Assembly (NCBI GenBank): GCA_030695725.1
Contig: JAUYPN010000046.1
Location: forward strand, 1 to 9,852
Direction of reading: 5' to 3'
Length of the DNA: 9,852 bases
From: Candidatus Omnitrophota bacterium
Lineage (GTDB): Bacteria > Omnitrophota > Gorgyraeia > 2-01-FULL-45-10
In this document: positions 6,561-9,852 of the stretch, one piece after another
How the letters are laid out: each line of letters begins with the position of its first letter
Numbering within the stretch: position 1 is the stretch's first letter
The notes under the pieces: generated by a model
What the model was told of the DNA's origin: nothing
Database searches by the model: none
Seen by the model: the letters and a program-made list of their open reading frames with translations, nothing else
Translations under genes and position numbers: made by a program

Positions 6561-7712
6561 CCACTCGATACAGCACATTTTACAAATAGCACAACGCTTA
6601 AGAGGGGAACTTCTCGGAATCGAAAAATTCAACCAGGGAGCGGAAGACACATCATACCCCCCTATAGCCGGATTAGCAATCTTTTTATCTAGTAACTCGT
6701 CTAAATCAACCGGTGGCAGCATAAGAGCCTCTTTCGGTAAGTCAGGACGTTTCTCTTTGGCTAACTGCCAGGGGCTTTTGTTCTCTTTGTATGTATTAGG
6801 CCTTTCGAGGTTGAAGAATAACTGATAGGTATAAGCTTTTTCCATGAAGTCACGCCTATCAGCGAATCGCTCTATCTCATAGAAGTCGACCTCGATTAGA
6901 TTATGGACCGTCTCCACGTCGGACTGGAACCTGTGGGCTCCGGGCGGGATGGTGCCGTGTACGAGCTTCTCCGATTCGATCTTAAGAGTATATGCTGATG
7001 GCTCTTTAGCCGACCATGAGCCGATATATTCAGAGCCGTTATCGGTCTGGCGTATGCCGTTTTCAACGATAAGATCATATTTTCTAAGATGCTCATTGAT
7101 ATATCCGGCGAATAACATGCTATTAGTAAGAGATCTCTCGACAGAGAATCCCAGGAACTGGACGCCGCAGGAGATTTCTCTAAAGGTATACTGGACTTTA
7201 GGCAAGTTCTTAGCCATCATCTGCGGATAATATTCGGGGATGTCGTCGAGATCTTTGGTGTCCTCACATACCCTCTCGAAGAGAGCGAATTGTTTTTTAA
7301 TCTCACGAAGGTTTTGCTTGGTGATATGCTTCTTGCGCCGTTTACGGCTCGATACGCCGTTCTCGCGCCATATCTTGCGGATGGTCTTGGATGATGTAGC
7401 CAGATCCTCCAGCGCCTTGACCTGGTCAGCTCCTAAACGCTTGTATTTTGATTTTAGCTTTACGATATGTCTTGCGTCGTCTTCCGGTACGGCGCGGGGT
7501 GAGTAGAGAGGACGACGGGATAAGTCAGCCAAGGCCTGATAGCCGCCCTCGATGAAGCGCATGAGCCATTTACGGACGGTCTTAGGAGTCGTGGCAAAGA
7601 ATCTCGAGGAGGGATACACACCATGCTCCTTGTCATAGATTACCAATTGGTAACGCTGCTGTTTTTTATCTTTACTTAATCGCATAACCTGATACCATGG
7701 ATATGGGCACAT
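6552..7712 (-). CDS. DDE transposase, IS481-like integrase-core type
   Basis: A 386-residue transposase. A helix-turn-helix region around residues 36-64 (TTPKTVRKWLMRFIEGG) recognises DNA. A second HTH-like region, SSKTIRKIWRENGV (107-120), is followed by the basic stretch RKRRKKH. The integrase core supplies an acidic triad: Asp151 in EDTKDLDDIPEYY, Asp224 in QTDNGSEYIG and Glu267 in SDVETVH, spaced 73 and 43 residues apart. The start ATG (7712 on the minus strand) is preceded by AAGGAGGT (complement of about 7721-7728), a strong ribosome binding site, so the gene looks translatable. If the IS end is near 6645, the last roughly 30 residues (from about APWLNF on) are read from flanking DNA rather than from the element. 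Family assignment rests on motif layout, not on a search. Confidence 0.85.
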   Translation of the reverse strand: MCPYPWYQVMRLSKDKKQQRYQLVIYDKEHGVYPSSRFFATTPKTVRKWLMRFIEGGYQALADLSRRPLYSPRAVPEDDARHIVKLKSKYKRLGADQVKALEDLATSSKTIRKIWRENGVSSRKRRKKHITKQNLREIKKQFALFERVCEDTKDLDDIPEYYPQMMAKNLPKVQYTFREISCGVQFLGFSVERSLTNSMLFAGYINEHLRKYDLIVENGIRQTDNGSEYIGSWSAKEPSAYTLKIESEKLVHGTIPPGAHRFQSDVETVHNLIEVDFYEIERFADRRDFMEKAYTYQLFFNLERPNTYKENKSPWQLAKEKRPDLPKEALMLPPVDLDELLDKKIANPAIGGYDVSSAPWLNFSIPRSSPLKRCAICKMCCIEWFA

Positions 7713-7770
7713 GTAACCACCTCCTTATCTTAACGGGACAAGGAGAATCGTATCAGGTTGTCATGTGTCC
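6645..7770 (-). mobile_element. Candidate insertion sequence (IS481-like), tentative ends
   Basis: The minus-strand transposase defines a mobile element. GACACAT at 6646-6652 on the plus strand faces ATGTGTC at 7763-7769, with scattered further matches inward, and these may be the terminal inverted repeats. If so the element is about 1.1 kb and lies between etfA and the next IS. No target duplication is evident. The ends are weak and could be wrong; the presence of an IS rests on the transposase. Confidence 0.4.
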
Positions 7771-7779
7771 CTTTTATTT

Positions 7780-8037
7780 TTATTCTTCGTTATTGATGTA
7801 ATCGTGCCATTCATTGACGCGGTGCCACTGCCATGGCGAGCTGTTAAACAATCTAATGGCTGTGCTTAGCTCGTATTCATTCGCACGGCTTCGCTTAACG
7901 ATACCGGGCTTTTTGCGCGATAACTTCGGTTTTTTTCGATTACCCCTCGGGGTAATCGGATCATTAACCTTAACACTATTAACAAGCTCTTTTAAACTTA
8001 AAAAGACATTAAAGCTGACTCTTTTAATCTTTCTCAA
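7780..8037 (-). CDS. Small basic ORF of unknown function (doubtful)
   Basis: An 85-codon open frame between the two insertion sequences. The predicted protein is rich in Lys and Arg (RGNRKKPKLSRKKPG and following, residues 31-51) and ends in a Trp-rich segment, SPWQWHRVNEWHDYINNEE. I recognise no family. The only start is TTG at 8037, with GGAG just one base upstream, too close for normal initiation, and there is no in-frame ATG. A perfect 10-bp inverted repeat (7937-7946 with 7949-7958) lies inside it. The plus strand is also open here (7814-8089), so the frame may be non-coding. It could equally be the remnant of a gene broken by the insertions. Confidence 0.3.
   Translation of the reverse strand: MRKIKRVSFNVFLSLKELVNSVKVNDPITPRGNRKKPKLSRKKPGIVKRSRANEYELSTAIRLFNSSPWQWHRVNEWHDYINNEE
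7937..7958. repeat. Perfect 10-bp hairpin next to an oligo-T tract
   Basis: CGATTACCCC (7937-7946) and GGGGTAATCG (7949-7958) are perfect inverted copies around TC. The T-run (about 7930-7936) precedes the stem on the plus strand and becomes an A-run after the stem on the minus strand, so neither orientation makes an intrinsic terminator. Confidence 0.6.
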
Positions 8038-8104
8038 GCTCCGGGGGAGGGGGGTACAATGTCTCTTCCCATTCCCGCTTTTTTCCTAAGCCTGCCTGTT
8101 ATAA
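8038..8104. other. Gene-free flank with a G-rich tract, upstream of the ISNCY element
   Basis: This is the rest of the space between the two insertion sequences. It holds the tract GGGGGAGGGGGG (8043-8054) on the plus strand and otherwise no gene, RNA or promoter that I can support. TATAAAAT just before the IS end is -10-like, but no matching -35 is visible. Confidence 0.5.
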
Positions 8105-8149
8105 AATAGTGAAGTGTCCGGTTCTTTAACAAATGAAATGTCCGCTTTC
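8105..8149 (+). repeat. Left terminal inverted repeat of the ISNCY-type element
   Basis: It contains GTGTCCG (8114-8120) and ATGTCCGCTTT (8138-8148), the two copies of the shared TGTCCG motif. It pairs with the right end at 9422-9467. Confidence 0.85.
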
Positions 8150-8195
8150 AAAGCGGGATGTGATAATATGCGCCACCTAAAACTGGAGGCTGATT

Positions 8196-9470
8196 ATGGA
8201 CGCATATTATCCAAAATCCGCATTGGAGCGGGCGATGAAGACGCAGGAAGTGATACTCCGAGCTATGTCGGGGGAGATCCACTGGATAGACGCTGCCGAA
8301 ATTCTTGGTATATCAGACCGGCAGATGAGGCGATGGAAGAGGCGTTACGAGATCTATGGCTACGACGGCTTATACGACAGGCGCCGTAAGTGCCCCAGCC
8401 CCAGAAGGGTTGCTCTTGAGAAGGCCGAGAAGGTCTTAAGGCTCTACAGGGAGAAGTATTTCGATTTTAACATGTCCCACTTTTACGATAAACTGACCAA
8501 GCACCATAATATACACTTGAGCTATAACTGGGTCCGGCTTGCCCTGGAAGGCGCCGGATTGGTGGAAAAGCGCAATAGACGCGATCCGCACAGGAAACGC
8601 CGCCCTCGCAAGCCTCTTGTGGGCATGATGCTGCACATGGACGGCTCTCCCCATGACTGGTTCGGTAACGGCACGGAATACGATATTGTCACCATATCAG
8701 ACGATGCCAGTAACGAAGTCTATGATATAGCCCTGGTGGATGAAGAAGATAGCCATACATGCATGGAAATGATTCGCAATACCGTCGAGAAGAATGGTAT
8801 ATTCTGCTCATTATACAGCGATAGGGCGAGCCACTTCTTCCTGACCAAGAAGGCCGGAGAGGAAGTATCAAAAGATAATCTTACGCAGGTAGGCAGGGCT
8901 CTACAGGAGATAGGATCACAACACATTCCATCGTATTCACCGCAGGCAAGAGGCAGATCCGAACGCCTGAATCGGACCTATCAGGGCAGAATACCTCAAG
9001 AGTTGAGGCTAAGAGGTATAAAGACGAAGGAAGAGGCGAATAAGTACCTAAGGACAGAGTATCTTAGGGATCATAACAAGAGATTCGCCGTAAAGCCCGA
9101 AAGAACCGGCAGCGCTTTTATCCCTGTTCCAAAAACAATGGACCTAGATAAAATATTCTGTTTTAAGCATGAAAGAACCGTGAACAATGATAACACGGTG
9201 TCTTACAATAACAGGATATTGCAGATAGGCCAATCCGAGTTGCGGATCTCATTTGCCAAGTGCAGAGTCATGATCTACGAGCATATGGATGGCTCTATAA
9301 CGATAGGATACGGTCCTCACGTTGTCGGATATTATCCGCCCAAGGACTTATCCACAAATTCACATTATTCACAAAAAGAAAAGGTAGCCAAAAGAAAAAT
9401 GGCTACTACTAACATTAATCTAAAGCGGACAGATCACTTGTTAGAAAAAGCGGACATCTTGACTATTTAG
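8196..9470 (+). CDS. ISNCY family DDE transposase
   Basis: A 424-residue transposase with a normal, complete layout. The N-terminal helix-turn-helix (about residues 28-50, WIDAAEILGISDRQMRRWKR) is followed by YGYDGLYDRR, the common link segment of the family. The basic stretch RRDPHRKRRPRKP (128-140) leads into the integrase core. The triad is Asp149 (LHMDGSPHDWFG), Asp209 (LYSDRASHFF) and Glu256 (QARGRSERLNR), spaced 60 and 47. The C-terminal region includes HERTVNNDNTVSYNNR, typical of this family. GGAGG at 8184-8188 supports ATG 8196. The reading frame continues through the whole right terminal repeat and ends with TAG (9468-9470) just outside it, so the last residues (about LKRTDHLLEKADILTI) are encoded by the repeat. 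Confidence 0.93.
   Translation: MDAYYPKSALERAMKTQEVILRAMSGEIHWIDAAEILGISDRQMRRWKRRYEIYGYDGLYDRRRKCPSPRRVALEKAEKVLRLYREKYFDFNMSHFYDKLTKHHNIHLSYNWVRLALEGAGLVEKRNRRDPHRKRRPRKPLVGMMLHMDGSPHDWFGNGTEYDIVTISDDASNEVYDIALVDEEDSHTCMEMIRNTVEKNGIFCSLYSDRASHFFLTKKAGEEVSKDNLTQVGRALQEIGSQHIPSYSPQARGRSERLNRTYQGRIPQELRLRGIKTKEEANKYLRTEYLRDHNKRFAVKPERTGSAFIPVPKTMDLDKIFCFKHERTVNNDNTVSYNNRILQIGQSELRISFAKCRVMIYEHMDGSITIGYGPHVVGYYPPKDLSTNSHYSQKEKVAKRKMATTNINLKRTDHLLEKADILTI
9422..9467 (-). repeat. Right terminal inverted repeat of the ISNCY-type element
   Basis: It contains AAAGCGGACAG (9422-9432) and AAAGCGGACAT (9446-9456), the inverted TGTCCG motifs, and overlaps the 3' end of the transposase gene. Its outer end includes TTGACT (9459-9464), an outward-facing -35-like hexamer. 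Confidence 0.85.
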
Positions 9471-9491
9471 CTACACCGTGGCTTAATTAAC

Positions 9492-9520
9492 TTGACAAAG
9501 CGCGGGAATCAGTCTACAAG
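9492..9520 (+). promoter_or_regulatory. Sigma70-type promoter upstream of the hflK-like gene
   Basis: TTGACA (9492-9497) is a perfect -35 box. TACAAG (9515-9520) matches four of six bases of the -10 box. The spacer is 17 bp. It lies 24 bp after the end of the ISNCY-type element. The transcript would start near 9527 and meet a terminator-like hairpin before the gene. Confidence 0.65.
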
Positions 9521-9526
9521 GTAAGA

Positions 9527-9620
9527 GAAGATTCTACTGGGTTTAAGAAAGAGCGTCTTCTTTCTGAAGGTTTTACTGAATGGTCGGGCCGCCATTTATC
9601 ATAAATAGCGGCTTTTATTC
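9527..9620 (+). ncRNA. Candidate leader RNA or small RNA ahead of the hflK-like gene
   Basis: Between the inferred transcription start and the terminator lie about 90 nt with no ORF of note. AGAAAGA (9546-9552) pairs with TCTTTCT (9559-9565), giving a 7-bp stem closed by a G-U pair and a 4-nt loop. The terminator stem follows. The arrangement fits a small RNA or an attenuated leader. I do not recognise a known riboswitch, T-box or sRNA family. The evidence is structural only. Confidence 0.35.
9588..9620 (+). terminator. Intrinsic terminator in the leader of the hflK-like gene
   Basis: GCCGC (9588-9592) pairs with GCGGC (9608-9612) and ATTTA (9594-9598) with TAAAT (9602-9606), with a single C-A mismatch and a 3-nt loop. 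TTTTATTCT follows directly. Stem strength, loop size and U-tract fit a Rho-independent terminator. It stands 34 bp before the ATG of the next gene on the same strand, so transcription would stop unless the structure is bypassed. Confidence 0.75.
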
Positions 9621-9653
9621 TCTGGCACAAAAATTTGAAAGGAGACAGAAACT

Positions 9654-9852
9654 ATGGAATGGCAAAATGGGCCTACTCCCACTCCCGGCGAGATTATTGA
9701 TATAGGTAAAAAGAAACTCGATGATTTTTGGAAATACATACCCTTGCTTATAGCGTTTTTTATTATCCTTGTCGGCCTGTAGGATGTAATTTTTTCTATC
9801 GGCCAGGATGAAGTAGGCGTCAGGAAACGGTTTGGGAAGTATATCGATTTGA
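9654..9852 (+). pseudogene. hflK: HflK-like SPFH/band 7 protein, 5' end, with in-frame TAG (window ends inside gene)
   Basis: ATG 9654 has AAAGGAG nine bases upstream and opens 42 codons, ending at TAG (9780-9782). The peptide starts MEWQNGPTPTPGEIIDIGKK, then has a membrane segment (about residues 28-42, YIPLLIAFFIILVGL). In the same frame after the stop, 23 codons run to the window edge as DVIFSIGQDEVGVRKRFGKY and then IDL. This is the start of an SPFH/band 7 domain, matching HflK layout: proline-containing N-terminus, one membrane anchor, then the Q-x-E-x-G-V-x-x-R-F-G-K-Y segment. HflK with HflC forms a membrane complex that restrains the FtsH protease. TAG ends three other genes here, so it is a normal stop in this genome. 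Mutation, sequence error or readthrough are all possible. No alternative start is obvious just after the stop. Confidence 0.7.

Larger units (their letters stand above)
8105..9467 (+). mobile_element. ISNCY-type insertion sequence, apparently complete
   Basis: The left end (8105-8149) and the inverted right end (9422-9467) match over about 45 bp with a few mismatches and one or two gaps. Both ends carry two spaced TGTCCG motifs, as expected for paired transposase-binding sites. Left outer bases read AATAGTGAAG-TGTCCG; right outer bases, inverted, read AATAGTCAAGATGTCCG. A full-length transposase gene lies between. No direct target duplication longer than two bases can be seen beside the ends. 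Confidence 0.85.

Noticed and set aside
7937..7958. Perfect hairpin beside a T-run as a Rho-independent terminator
   Set aside because: On the plus strand the T-run precedes the stem, and on the minus strand an A-run follows it, so neither strand gives a stem followed by U.
8043..8054. G-rich tract as a G-quadruplex
   Set aside because: There are only two long G-runs with a single-base gap; a stable four-run quadruplex would need splitting these runs with almost no loop.
7814..8089. Plus-strand open frame opposite the small basic ORF
   Set aside because: It gives a low-complexity hydrophobic/Leu-rich translation without a ribosome binding site or recognisable family, and looks like a shadow.
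9780..9782. TAG as a recoded sense codon (for example pyrrolysine) across the genome
   Set aside because: The acyl-CoA dehydrogenase and both transposase genes end with TAG at their expected C-termini, and no pyl genes are in the window.

Overview
The window reads as bacterial chromosome from an anaerobe. The genes use ATA (Ile) and AGG (Arg) codons freely and have ordinary Shine-Dalgarno sites, and most gene junctions carry palindromic or repeated intergenic DNA. The lifestyle is suggested by an electron-bifurcation-type Etf whose alpha subunit carries a fused 2x[4Fe-4S] domain. The intergenic repeat load and the ISNCY-type transposase recall uncultivated candidate-phylum genomes such as Omnitrophota; that placement is a low-confidence inference.

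Layout. (1) 1-636: 3' part of a GT-A (GT2-like) glycosyltransferase. (2) 637-852: two direct 38-bp repeats, a sigma70-type promoter, and a leader with an inverted repeat ending just before the fabG ribosome binding site. (3) 853-3123: fabG-acpP-fabF, the core of type II fatty acid elongation. (4) 3122-3240: a long imperfect palindrome that begins inside the fabF stop codon. (5) 3263-6469: acyl-CoA dehydrogenase, etfB and ferredoxin-fused etfA, with a 50-bp palindrome between etfB and etfA. (6) 6470-8104: an IS with a minus-strand IS481-like DDE transposase, flanked by repeat-like DNA and a doubtful small basic ORF. (7) 8105-9467: an apparently complete ISNCY-type IS with terminal inverted repeats of about 45 bp. 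(8) 9471-9852: a promoter, a short leader with a strong intrinsic terminator, and the 5' end of an hflK-like (SPFH/band 7) gene carrying an in-frame TAG.

How the genes may work together. FabG (3-ketoacyl-ACP reduction), ACP (acyl carrier) and FabF (condensation) form most of an elongation cycle. No dehydratase or dedicated enoyl-ACP reductase is present here. Directly downstream, on the same strand, lie a Bcd-like acyl-CoA dehydrogenase and its Etf partner. They could oxidise acyl-CoAs or, with the bifurcating-type Etf, reduce enoyl-CoAs. A physiological link to the fab genes is only an inference from proximity.

The most interesting material is outside the genes: several different palindromic elements at successive junctions (two of them around a ribosome binding site), the terminator-ending leader before hflK, and the in-frame stop in hflK.
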